Assembly (NCBI RefSeq): GCF_028858725.1
Contig: NC_084767.1
Span: 671,501 to 735,500 of the forward strand
Length of the DNA: 64,000 nucleotides
Source: Colius striatus
Taxonomy: Eukaryota > Chordata > Aves > Coliiformes > Coliidae
Reading direction: 5' to 3'
Positions 12,421-22,130 of this stretch are shown one piece after another. Every line of letters starts with the position of its first letter. Positions within the stretch are counted from its first letter, which is position 1. The notes beneath the pieces are model-generated. The model saw only the letters and a list, made by a program, of their open reading frames with translations. It was not told the origin of the DNA and ran no database searches. A program made the position numbers and the translations under genes.

Positions 12421-13084
12421 ACCAGCTTTATTTTCCCCTTTCTCCTGGCTATCATCAGCACTAGATATTTTAGTGCTTGGTTAGGCATCTTTATCCTTCT
12501 TTCCCTTTTCCACAACGTTATTTTTTAATGCTGTAAGCATAGTTTATCGCACTTAGCAAATAAAGGACAAGTTGAGCACAGAAGTGTTCTTGATCCATTG
12601 CAGATCCTCCCTGAAGAAGACCTCGGACCCAAGCAATGCTCCTCTCATCCTGGAGTGCAACCAGTGAGCTGGAAGAAGAGCATATCTCTCCTCCAGGTTC
12701 AGTTAGTGATGCACAAACTACTCATGTCCATAGGAAAGCTGCAAAACTCAGCTATCGGCTGAGTACTCTCAGCTGCTATGGGAAAGAGTCAGAAAAGTGA
12801 GGCTGAAGGCTAAGATGTTCAAAGCTGTCTTTATTAGAGCGTGAGCTTTCAAATCCCTCAAGAAGCACAGAAAATATTGGCCTCAAAATTCATGGTGTGT
12901 TCAGAGAAGTGAGAGCCAGGGAGTTTTGGGGACATCTTGACTGCAGTCTGCCTGGCTGGCTCCACTGGACTTGGAATCAGTCCGATTCATTGCAGCAGCT
13001 CTGAATTCAGAGCAGAGGGAGCAGACAAGGCTCATTGCCTATTCCAGCCAGAAAGACTGCAACAGCAGTTGTGGGTTTTGTTTT
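12421..13084. other. Intergenic DNA, nothing recognised
   Basis: No coding, RNA or repeat feature was seen. The stretch ends in a short T-rich tract near 13080-13090. Confidence 0.5.
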
Positions 13085-13275
13085 TTTTAATAAAAAATAA
13101 GGTTACTTGAATAGATGGCCAGGATTAGACCCTCTGTCTCTTCATCCCCAGAGCGACCCTCGCTGATAATTATGCACAAACCATCAGGGCTGCTTTGGGA
13201 AAACATTGCTAGAACTAAAGCAGCCTGGTGTGGTTTTGTGCAGTGCTTTGCCTGGAGAAGCGAGTTCCTCAATGA
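13085..13275. promoter_or_regulatory. Candidate regulatory element
   Basis: A block with a GATAATTATGCAC homeodomain/POU-like cluster (near 13163-13175), GATGGCCAGGATTAGACC and several preserved CpGs, set between unremarkable flanks. The evidence is motif content and composition only. Confidence 0.25.
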
Positions 13276-15629
13276 CCAGTAACGTCCAGAGGGGAGAGCA
13301 GGGACTATTCAGTCCCTGCAATGTGATGCAAGGACTTTTTCTCCTCAGCCACTAATGGTCCTGCTGGTTGGGCAGCCAGGCCCAGAGGTGGGCAATGGAT
13401 TCAGGTTACTCCTGGGGAAAAGCATATTCCCATGCAAAGAAAATCTCCAGATTTGCTGGTACATTTGTTTGCAATGTGGAATGCATGAGCCTCACATCCC
13501 TCCTTGCTTCACGCTCTGCTCCAGCATTTATCCTCCCAGCAAGCCATCACCACCTCATCCTTCAGAACTGTGCTTCAACTTAGACATCAGTAATTTCCCC
13601 TGCCACAGGCAATCAAAGAAATTACCCACCTGATTTAAGGCCAGGGGAGTTAGAAGAGTGTTACACTCCAGGAAACTCTTCCAACAGCTTGGTTGCTTTT
13701 ACACCTCTCCAGGCTGCAGACAGACCCAGACACTCCTACTTTGCACCAGGTGAGAGGAGTGATCACTGGCAATGGCACTGCTTTCAAAGCAGGATCCTGA
13801 GCATCTTCCACCAGCATCCAGCTTCAGATGCTCTCTCCTGCCCCAGGCTGCTGGGCCCTGTTTGTCCAAAGCAAATGCAGGCAGATTTCCCTGTTGACTG
13901 TTGGGATTTTGCTTGTTCAGGTGGATCCACTGGGAATATCAGCATTTCTGGTTTCTTTTCCTGCTAAAAGCTGTGCATTGGTCTGTCCTATGCAGATAAC
14001 CCCCCCAGGTTATGCCACAGATAGCATCCTACCTCATTTATGGATGTTGGTGCCCTCTCTCCATCCCTGGAAGGGGATGGGGAAAGGGTTGGATGACCTC
14101 CCACCATGCCATGGCTTGCCATTTCCTTTTAAAAGCCTGTAATCATCCTCACTTCTCTGAGCTAGTGAACCATTTGCATTGTTTCACAGAATGTCGAGTG
14201 CCATCTGGAAGCAGCTTCAGAGTTCAGGGGGAGCCCAGCAGGATTGCTGTGTGGGGCTATGCTGGTGGGTACCCCCCTGCTGAGAGCAGAGGAGGGCTGT
14301 GCTCCTGCCAACAGGTGAGCTGGCTCCTGGGCTTTGTCTTTTCTTGGGAAAGAGAAAGGGGAAAAAAAAGCCCGAACAAATCAATTCTGTTCACATGAGA
14401 TTTGAGCTGAATTTTAAGCAATAAACACTGAAGGATAAAGAAATGCAATGGAAAAAAAAGTCCTGTTGTGACACAACCATGGGTGAGGTTTTTTATTTTT
14501 GTTCTTTTTCAGACAAGAGAAAGCATCACCAGTGTACTTTGCTATCAGAGGCAAATATGTCATCTCTCTGACAGTATTTTCTCCCACTAACCCAGTTAGG
14601 CTGGCACAGCAGCTGGGGACATGGAAAGCTGGGTCTTATCTCACTCATGACCACTTGACAGGAGAGAAGGGACCTCATAACTGTTCAGCTGTCTTGCAGG
14701 GATGTAAAGGAACCCACTGGTTTCCATCACCCACCCCTGTGGGAGTCCCAAAGTCAGAATCCAGCCCTTCACGTGAGTCAGCCTCTGCCCTGAGGAGCTG
14801 CAGCAAGAGAAGACCAGACATCAGGAGAAGATTGATCCCCTGCATCTTTGCTATCTTGTTTCCATACTGTTATGCCAGCTGTGGGCTTTATCCCAGGAAC
14901 TCCTGTCACATCCACTCTCATTGGCATTTTGCAAAGATCTTTTGCTCTTTCCCAGTACCTGCTGACAAAGTGCCTCTGGTCATACCTGCTCCTCAACCTT
15001 CATCCAAGGCTTCATGATGCTGCTACCCTCTCTTGCTGCACTCTGCCCTACAGCATCTCAACAGATGAGCTGGAAACCATGCAAGCCGTCTCACTAGCAA
15101 AGACAGCTTCCAAATGAGGACGGAGTTGCTATTAATTTATCCTACATTTGTTTTGAAAAGATGCCTGGGGAAGGTACACCACTTCCCTTTCCAGTTAGAT
15201 GCTCAACAGCCACAGGGTCTCTTCTTTCTCGGAAACATAAATCCATGTTTATTTTGCATGTACCCAATTAAACTCCAAGGCATTGCATCCAACAGGCCAA
15301 AATCAGAGGTCTGTCTCCACCAGAACACTTCAGGAGGAAGTGGAGAGGGAGAAATGCAGGACCTTTAATAGAAGAAACTAATCTGTTTATTTGGTAGAGT
15401 CAGCTGCATAAATGATTTTACTTGGTAACTCCAACAGGATTCACTCTGTCTCAAAGAGGGAAGGAAAGACATGGAAAATCCTTTTCCAGTGTGATCTGAG
15501 TAGGAGCCAGACTTCAATTCCTATGAGGCTCTTCAAAGGTTTTGATCGTTCAGGATGCTCTCATATAAAAATACTGATTTACCTGCAGAGCCATCCATAT
15601 TCTGTTCCCAGTTAAAACTTGTGCAACTC
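13276..15629. other. Intergenic DNA, nothing recognised
   Basis: No supported gene. A 172-codon frame on the + strand (14499-15017) and a 128-codon frame (14012-14398) overlap others and show no conserved domain, so both are treated as chance. Confidence 0.5.
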
Positions 15630-16480
15630 TGCTGAAGCCAATTTACGAGGCAAACATTTAATTTAGCAAGCAGACTCACAATCCTAAATTTAAACATATG
15701 TCAAGCCAGCTAGTAGCTTTGTTTTAATTAACTCTCAAACTTTGTGGCTGTCATTTCTTTATATAAACGAGGATGTTCTGCCAAGGGCAGACTGTAATCC
15801 TATGTGCATACCTACAAAACCGCCTGCTATTTCACAACCACTTTTCAAAGAGCTCTTGCAGAGGCAAGGGGATGGGGATGTTATTATAAGGGTCCATATG
15901 GCAGTACGCTGGCATCGCAGTATTAAATCAGAGGCATTGTAGCATTCCAGCCTAGATTCGCACAGTACCAGGTAACGTATATGTAGCTTTATTGTTGTAC
16001 AATTTTAGTGGCCATGCATTATTCAACAGCAGCCAAAGTCTCTGCGCCGCCAGAGGTGATTCAGTGATGATAAAGGGAATACGTTTTGCTCTAAAGGCAG
16101 GAGCAAAGGGATTTCACAGGTCGGTATCTTCTCCACCCACAGAGGAACGGTGAAAGCATTAACATTTCTAGTAAAGAAATCAGCAGTCGAAAAGTTCTTG
16201 TTGATAATTAAAATGAAAGTACAAGCTGCCTTAACATGCAGTTAGACTTAGGAAGTGTAACCTTCTCTGCAAATTAAATGCTTTCCTCGATAATTTGGCT
16301 CTTTCAGTGGGCATGGAAATCTGCTGGAAGATGCCATCTAGTGGGTTATGGAAGTTTTTTGAAGTTTAAATCCACTTGCAAGAGTGAAAAGAACTGCAGA
16401 TGCTGGGGTGTATAATGGTTTTCACAGACTTTCTGTTGTTGTTGTTCAAGGAAATAAAAAAATTGCCTGCAGGGGTTTAC
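15630..16480. promoter_or_regulatory. Candidate conserved element cluster upstream of GALNT10
   Basis: About 850 bp of AT-rich DNA, nearly free of long open frames, starting about 2 kb and ending about 1.1 kb upstream of the coding start. It contains a TTAATTAA palindrome at 15724-15731, a block near 15890-15960 with GTATTAAATCAG, a GCCGCCAGAGGTGATTCAG stretch near 16045-16065, ATGATAAAG, and TTGATAATTAAAATG near 16200-16215. It is the largest such block in the intergenic part. Its position suits a distal promoter or enhancer of GALNT10 or of a more distant developmental gene. Conservation is inferred. Confidence 0.4.
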
Positions 16481-16789
16481 ATTAGAAGAGACCAAATGTT
16501 TATTTTATCCGACCTCCTAGGGGGGCAGGGGACTGCCACAGCTCCACTGTTGACTTCAGCCAAGCCGTAGGGCTGTCCCACTGGCAGGGCATTCTCCTAA
16601 GCATGAGGGCTGTTTCTCATCATTTAAGGAAGGAATTCACCCCCCTTGTTGGGAAAACCTTTACAGCCATTGCTTCCTTATTAAAAAAACCGCACCAACC
16701 TATGCCTATAAATTATCTAGTTTATTCTATAGTAGAAACTACCTAATTGGTACCCAAATAAACAGCACTCCTTTCTAATGGGAGCCACT
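16481..16789. other. Intergenic spacer before the CpG island
   Basis: Unremarkable sequence apart from an A/C-rich tract near 16680-16695. No gene or known repeat was recognised. Confidence 0.45.
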
Positions 16790-17182
16790 GATGGGGAACG
16801 GATTGGAAGCAACCCTGCCCGTCAGGAAGGCCACGGGCCCATTGGCCAAGGGCAGCTCCATGGATGGAGATGCCATGGACAGCAGCCCCACCATCCCTGC
16901 AGCTGCCACGTGTCCGTGGGGCAAGCTGCAGTCCTTCAGGGACCACCTACACCCCTCCGGGACCACCTGCAGTCCTTCGGGCAGCTCTACCCTCTCCTCC
17001 AGAGCCCCATTTATTCCCCCCTATCCCCGGGGGCCCGTTCCCTCTCGCTCTCCTCCCGTGCCGGATCCGTCCCTCCACACATCCCACGTGCTCCCTGTCT
17101 CACAAGCCGCTAATTCATTTTTCCGGGAGAGCCTTAAGGAGCGCCGCTCCGCCGCTTACTGGCCGCGGTTAATGCCGCCGGG

Positions 17183-17195
17183 CCGCTAATTGCGG
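17183..17195. promoter_or_regulatory. TAATT core inside a CCGC/GCGG inverted repeat
   Basis: CCGCTAATTGCGG is a 13-bp near-palindrome: 4-bp CCGC and GCGG arms around a homeodomain core. It lies in the upstream part of the CpG island, with further TAAT cores nearby (CGCTAATTCAT near 17106-17117 and GGTTAATGCC near 17168-17177). AT-rich cores are rare in this G+C-rich setting. Binding is inferred. Confidence 0.3.
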
Positions 17196-17319
17196 AGCCT
17201 CTCTGAAGCGATTCATCGCCTCGGATTCCCCTCATCGACGGCCGGCTGGGAGCCCGCTCCCCGGCCTGTTCCGCGGCGCCCAGCCAGGCGCCCGCCGGTG
17301 CCCGCGCAGCCTCGGGCGG

Positions 17320-17480
17320 CCGCTATTGGAGGCTCCCGAAGGGCGGCTCGTTGGCGCGGAGCGGGCGGGCGCGCCGTCGGGGCGGTGGGCGGGGCCTCCC
17401 CGGGCGTGGGCGGGGCCTCCCCGGGCGTGGGCGGGGCCGGCGAGGCCACGCCCCCTCGCGCGCGGAGCGGAAGTACCGGA
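17320..17480 (+). promoter_or_regulatory. GALNT10: TATA-less core promoter of GALNT10
   Basis: The region holds an inverted CCAAT box (ATTGG, 17325-17329), an E2F-like TTGGCGCG (17351-17358) and three identical GC boxes GGGCGGGGCC at 17387-17396, 17408-17417 and 17429-17438. A reverse-orientation CACGCCCC (KLF/SP type) lies near 17447-17454, and an ETS-like GCGGAAGTA at 17466-17474. There is no TATA box. The order CCAAT, GC boxes, ETS, then the ATG 150-300 bp downstream fits a dispersed-start CpG promoter, with transcription probably beginning around 17440-17560. The exact start cannot be read from sequence. Confidence 0.65.
17385..17440 (+). repeat. 21-bp tandem repeat carrying GC boxes
   Basis: A unit of 21 bp (GTGGGCGGGGCCTCCCCGGGC) occurs twice in perfect tandem, and its GC box begins a third time. 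The T of each GTGGGCGG falls at 17386, 17407 and 17428. Each unit supplies one SP/KLF-type GC box spaced two helical turns apart, so the boxes face the same side of the DNA. The array looks like a recent local duplication and may vary in copy number. Confidence 0.85.
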
Positions 17481-17620
17481 GTTGCCGCCCGCCGCTGCCG
17501 CCGCCGCGCGCGCGGGGGAAAGTTGGGCTCCCTGAGGGCGGCGGCGGGGGCGGCCGGGCTGGCGCGGCTCCCTCCTTCCCTCCTTCCTCCAGCGTCTCCT
17601 CCTCCCCGGCGGCGGTTCCG

Positions 17621-17803
17621 ATGCGGCGGAAGCAGAAGCGGCTGCTGCAGGCGGTGGGGTTGGCGCTGGCCGCCCTCGTCTTCTTGCCCAACGTGGGGCT
17701 CTGGTCCCTGTACCGCGAGCGGCAGCTGGAGGGCGGCGGGGCGGCCGGCGGGGAGGGAGCCGCCGCCGCGGGGCCGCCGGGGGCAGCGGCCGGCGAAGCG
17801 CCG
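17621..17803 (+). CDS. GALNT10: GALNT10 coding exon 1 (N-terminal tail, signal anchor, stem)
   Basis: This exon encodes the first 61 residues of polypeptide N-acetylgalactosaminyltransferase 10, a Golgi type II membrane enzyme. It transfers GalNAc from UDP-GalNAc to Ser/Thr, and the family member is known to prefer substrates already carrying GalNAc. The protein opens [10 protein letters not shown], a short basic cytosolic tail. A hydrophobic anchor follows (about residues 11-31, ending [11 protein letters not shown]), then a Gly/Ala/Pro-rich stem (about 38-60). The start and anchor match the vertebrate GALNT10 N-terminus as I know it. The ATG at 17621 is the first ATG after about 17225, but its context is poor (C at -3 and C at +4). 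The exon ends at CCG|GTGAGT, phase 0. The reading frame is also open upstream of the ATG, which I attribute to G+C richness. The stem looks longer than I recall for the human protein. Confidence 0.93.
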
Positions 17804-19969
17804 GTGAGTAGTGGCGGCGGGGGGGAGGGCGCCCAGCGGCCCCCCGTGTGCGTGCAGGGAGGGAGGTGGGAGCCGCTGGGCCAGGGGCGCGGGGCGGGCG
17901 GCGCTCGTGGGAGCGGCAGCAGCCGCCGTCGCCCGAGGCGAGGGCAGAAGGGGTTCGTGTAGGGAATGGGCGCGTCCCTCTCCCCGGTCACCAGGGGAAA
18001 GCCTCGGCAGTAGCTGGGAAAAGCGGGGAGAGAAGCAACAGCCGTCCCTTCGAGAGGAGGGAGCGAGGGAGAGGAGCGCTTGGACTCCTGTGCCCCCGAG
18101 GAGGAGCTGCTCTTCCATAGCCTCTGTCTGGGTTGCAGGGGAAACGCGAGTACTTTCTTGGCAATTGATGGATGCGGGGACCAGAAGATCTGCTTCCCTT
18201 TTTTGGCTGAGCTTGATAAGGGAATAAAGCGTTGCTTCTTGCTCCAGGGAGGAAAGAAGGGGTGTTTGTCCCAGCCTTATATAGAAGACGACAGGACAGG
18301 AATTCTGTCTCACATAGGTGCACCTCTGTGACATTTCTCTGTACCCGCCTTGGAAAGATACGGGAAGCAAACATCCCCTATTGCCTTGGGTCCCCCCAGA
18401 GATTAAACCAAGGGCTAGGAGAAGGTACCGAGTGAAGCCTGAAGATTATGTCTGTGTGTTGATCCTCCTTTGGGAAAAGACGAGCAGGTAACTCTTCCTG
18501 AGAGAGGCAGAGGATACCTGCTGGATACATGGCCTGGCGATTTTGCAGCTCATGACTGCATTCTTTTCTTGTCCCACTGGTGTAGTAGTAAATTTAATAG
18601 ACAAACCCCTTCTGCTTAGTGTGTGAGAGTGGAAGGTTAGATCACCAAAACTAGACATTTGGAAGCTCAGTTAGCTGCATTTTCTTTTGGCTATGTAATT
18701 ACGTTATCCCCTTCAGGGTTTGGCTTTGTACTATTAAAAATGATTGGGACTTGAAAGCTTAAAATGTCAGTGTGTAACTATCAGTTCAGCTGCTACTCTG
18801 TAAAAAGCCTCACACTAAGAACTCTTAGTTATCTAAGTCTTTCCTTCCTTAGAGGCTTGCCCCTATGACTGTACTGTAAAGGTGGAGAAACCTACTGTGG
18901 CAGTATCTGCTCTGAGGGAGAAAAGACTCTCTTTAGAAAGAGATGTAGTCAAACTGAAACTGAGCTCTTCCTTCCCAGAAGGAACATTTTTTTTTTTTCA
19001 GACTCAAGCATTTAGTGCAAGATAACCATGATTACATCTTTGTAAATGTCCCGTGCTGCTGGGGAAGGGGATCAGCTGTTACCTGCCATAAGCCAGTACA
19101 TTTGTAGCGAATCCTCAAACCTGCAGAGAAATCCCTTTAACCTACACAGCAATCATTACATGCCTGGAGTCCCTGATGTTACTGCCTTATGCTTGTGTTT
19201 CTGTTGGATGTAGGGAATCTGTTTTGCATGAATGATGAAAATCAAGGCTTGTAGTCCACTGCTCGTAGCTTCACATGGTATATAGTGTTCCAATGAAATG
19301 AAGGCCACTGTAGAGTCACGTGTCTTCTAGAGGCTATGAGGTGAAAGTTGGCAATCATTCTTAGGAGGATTCAAAGTTCCCTGTTGAAAGTAGCAGTTAG
19401 TTCTAGTCAAACGTGTAAGAGATGAAAAAACTGACGATTTGACTTCTTGGTCTTGAGCTTCCAAAATTGTGCTTTGGGCTCTGGGTAGCAGTAAGTCAGA
19501 CAGTTCCTACGGTGCAGTACATCACTGCTGATTTCTGTCTGTGTTCCATGTTCTTGGTATTTAGCTATGCTGTATTGCTTGTGTTATATGGAATGTTGAC
19601 TCAATTTTTCTTTATGTCTGTTCAAAGTATGGCAACTACCAGTAAATTGAGATTTGCTTTTGTTTTGATGGTGCATTGAGCTGGGCAGTAAATGTCTGTG
19701 CAGCTTACAGGAGAAGTTGCAATAAAACCTCTCTGCACTTGTGTAAATCAGAGTTACTGGGTTTTAGGCTGAAGGCTTCTTCTTCCAGTCTAATTAACAT
19801 GGAGTTATGGGCTGCAGTGGGTCTGTGAGTGAAGATATACTTGTATCATATGCCTGGTTTTTTGAAGGGCCTTGAAATGATAGCTCCTCTTACACTAGGC
19901 ATGGGAAAACACACCCTAAAGGACACTTGGCTGTCTAGGTAAAAATAATTTCAGGTGAAACAGAGTCAA

Positions 19970-20060
19970 CCAAATGTTTGGTTGGTTGGTTTTGCTTGTT
20001 TGCGGGGTTTTTTGGTGTATGACTTTTGGTTTGTTTGGTTTTTTTCTTGCTGCTGTTGTA
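19970..20060. repeat. T/G-rich low-complexity tract
   Basis: TTGG and TTTG runs (GTTTGGTTGGTTGGTTTTGC, then GTTTGTTTGG and T runs) make a strand-asymmetric simple-sequence region. On the minus strand it yields a meaningless Lys/Pro/Asn-rich frame. Confidence 0.7.
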
Positions 20061-21852
20061 GAGGTATCTGCCAGCTGACTGCAGAGGGTTTTTTTAGGCA
20101 TCCTCAGATTCAATAGTTACAGCCTCTTTTCCTTGGTCCTGACAAGCATTCACAGCTTTTGTACTCACTGATCAACTTCCAGCTTGTAAATGAATATGCT
20201 GTTTATCTGCCTGTTCATGAAGCCATTTGAAAGAGCTGACTTCTTAAATACCAAAGCTCTAGATGATAGGACTCTATATCATAAAAAATTATATTCATAG
20301 CAGTCAGAAAAGATTTTCATCTGTTTCTGGCTGTAATTTGCCTTTTTGCACAGGCTGATCTTTGAATTGCGGACATTTGTGATGTGATACAGAATTGAGC
20401 TTTTCAATGAAATCTCTGTCCAGACTCCTTCTTTCTCTGTAAGTGGTGTCTGCTCTTTTAGTCTGTAGTTCTCTCTTTCAGAGTAGCAGCAAAAGGGGGG
20501 AAAAAGGTTTTACAAAACAGCTGAATGAAAGCTATAAAGCAATTCCTAGAACACAGAGTTGATGTTAACATTTTGAAGTTTAAAACCTGCTAGGAGTTCG
20601 CTTTGTTGTCTCTCTTGTGCTGCATGTTACCTTCGAAATGGCAATGTATCGATGTAGGTGATTTTTGCCTTATTTAATCTTCCTAGTGCCTGAAACAAAT
20701 GTGTCAGAAAATTAAGCAATCAGAAGCCATATAAATATATTCTAGGAAAGATTATGCTAAGTGGTTTCTGCAGAAGTGCCTAGACAGCTAATTGCTTCTG
20801 TATTTACATGTTCAGAGGAAACATTGTGGTGGCTGAAAATAATGTATTGCTTTAATAAGGTGGATTAGGTCTGTGTTCTTCTGCTTTTGGGTTTCTTCTG
20901 CAGCTCTGTTGGGTGCTTCTTGCTCTGCAGCGAAGGTGCGGCCTTAAGTCATCAAGGTCTTGGCCTCAAGGTCGTGCTGTAGATCCCTTTAGAAAAGCTG
21001 ATGCATGGAGTTACTCTTCATTACAGCTACATGCTCAGAAGTGGCCTTTATCAGTGTGTGTGTACAGTAACTCAGGAGATGATATGAACTAGGAAGTCTT
21101 TTGTTTTTTGTGGTGTGTGTGTAACAGGTCTGGTTAGCTTCCTGGCGTTTAAATGGGGATGACGGTATCAAGGTACTTGAAGTGTTTCTGCTGACAGAAA
21201 ACATATTAGCTTAGAAGCTTGTTACACTTCATGATTCTACTTCTTTCCTCTCCAGTATGCATGTATCAGTATGCTCACAAAATGCAGATTGACTTTTGTG
21301 TAGTTTCATCTTTTTCTTTTTTTAACTGGTATTCAATAAATACAAACATATGAGCTATAGCTGTGGAGGTAGGAGGAAGCAAGAGAAACATCTCATCCTA
21401 TTGTGTCTTGAACCTGCTGTTTGCCTTAGAGGCTGCTGGTTGTCCTCAGCCAAAATGTTTAACTGGTATGTAGTCCTGTGTTATGTAAACCACAGATGAG
21501 TTAGTTTGCAGGCTAGTGGTTTATGCTTGGGCTCGTGCAAGTACTTAAGTGACCTGTGCCAGGCAGAGGAACCTGTGTTGTCGAGGCAGAGATCCATGCT
21601 CGCTCTACATGAGACCTGTTATGGGAATGTAGCATCTGAACTCTGGGAGATACTAAGCTTGGACGTCCCTTGCTTTGAGTTACTGGCTAAAAGCATTGGA
21701 GCAAATTAGCTGCCTTTCATTGCATGCAGTTTTATCTGATATGATGCATGCTTTATAGACTCACCCTGTAGCTTGTTGTAGTAGTAATTTGTGCTCAATA
21801 AATTAACTCACAAGTATGATGGAAGTACATAAATCACATAGGTGATTATGTG

Positions 21853-21870
21853 GTGCCCTCTGCTGCCAGC
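21853..21870 (-). promoter_or_regulatory. Strong CTCF-like binding motif
   Basis: Read on the minus strand, GGCAGCAGAGGGCAC matches the core CTCF consensus (CCASYAGRGGGCRS) at nearly every informative position, including the AGAGGGCA centre. It lies about 4 kb into intron 1, where a CTCF site could anchor a promoter-proximal loop. Occupancy is not shown by sequence. Confidence 0.5.
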
Positions 21871-22112
21871 CGACTGGAGTGAAGGGGAATGCACTTGCCT
21901 GCTGTCGTGAATGAGAAACCTACTGCAAACTTGTGATTGAAAAGCGGTTTGCAAGAATGCTTCTTTTTCTAAGTCTTAGGCTGTAAACTTTGGCTTTAGT
22001 GTAATTAAGCTTAAAGTTTCCTGCTAGTATTGCTGAAAATGTAGCCCTAATGATGAGGTGAGTGGAGAGGGACATGGTGCTGCCTTCCAGACTGTGCTGC
22101 TGCTGCTCGTGT

Positions 22113-22130
22113 CCTCCTCAGCGGAGGAGG
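22113..22130. repeat. Perfect short hairpin, 7-bp arms and 4-base loop
   Basis: CCTCCTC (22113-22119), AGCG, then GAGGAGG (22124-22130) form a G+C-rich inverted repeat in an AT-rich intron. It could fold in the pre-mRNA. It may be chance. Confidence 0.5.

Larger units (their letters stand above)
16790..18080. promoter_or_regulatory. GALNT10: CpG island covering the GALNT10 promoter and exon 1
   Basis: G+C content and CpG density rise from about 16790, are extreme between about 17130 and 17960, and fall back by about 18080. The island spans the inferred promoter, the 5' UTR, coding exon 1 and the first few hundred bases of intron 1. This is typical of a broadly expressed vertebrate housekeeping-type promoter. 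Long overlapping open frames on both strands here result from the scarcity of A+T-rich stop codons and are not separate genes. Confidence 0.9.

Noticed and set aside
16045..16060. Possible CTCF site GCCGCCAGAGGTGATT
   Set aside because: Only the CCAGAGG part agrees; the GGGC core is not matched.
17190..17807. 205-codon open frame on the plus strand in another frame across exon 1
   Set aside because: It overlaps GALNT10 exon 1 out of frame, is Arg/Gly/Pro-rich and has no domain.
17351..17962. 203-codon frame in register with GALNT10, extending it 90 codons upstream
   Set aside because: It would need a non-ATG start, the upstream part encodes the 21-bp GC-box repeat, and known GALNT10 proteins start MRRK. 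The 3' part reads through the exon 1 donor into intron.
17213..18370. 385-codon open frame on the minus strand
   Set aside because: It spans the CpG island opposite GALNT10 exon 1 and its promoter. It is Pro/Ala/Arg-rich because stop codons are rare in G+C-rich DNA, and no family is recognisable.
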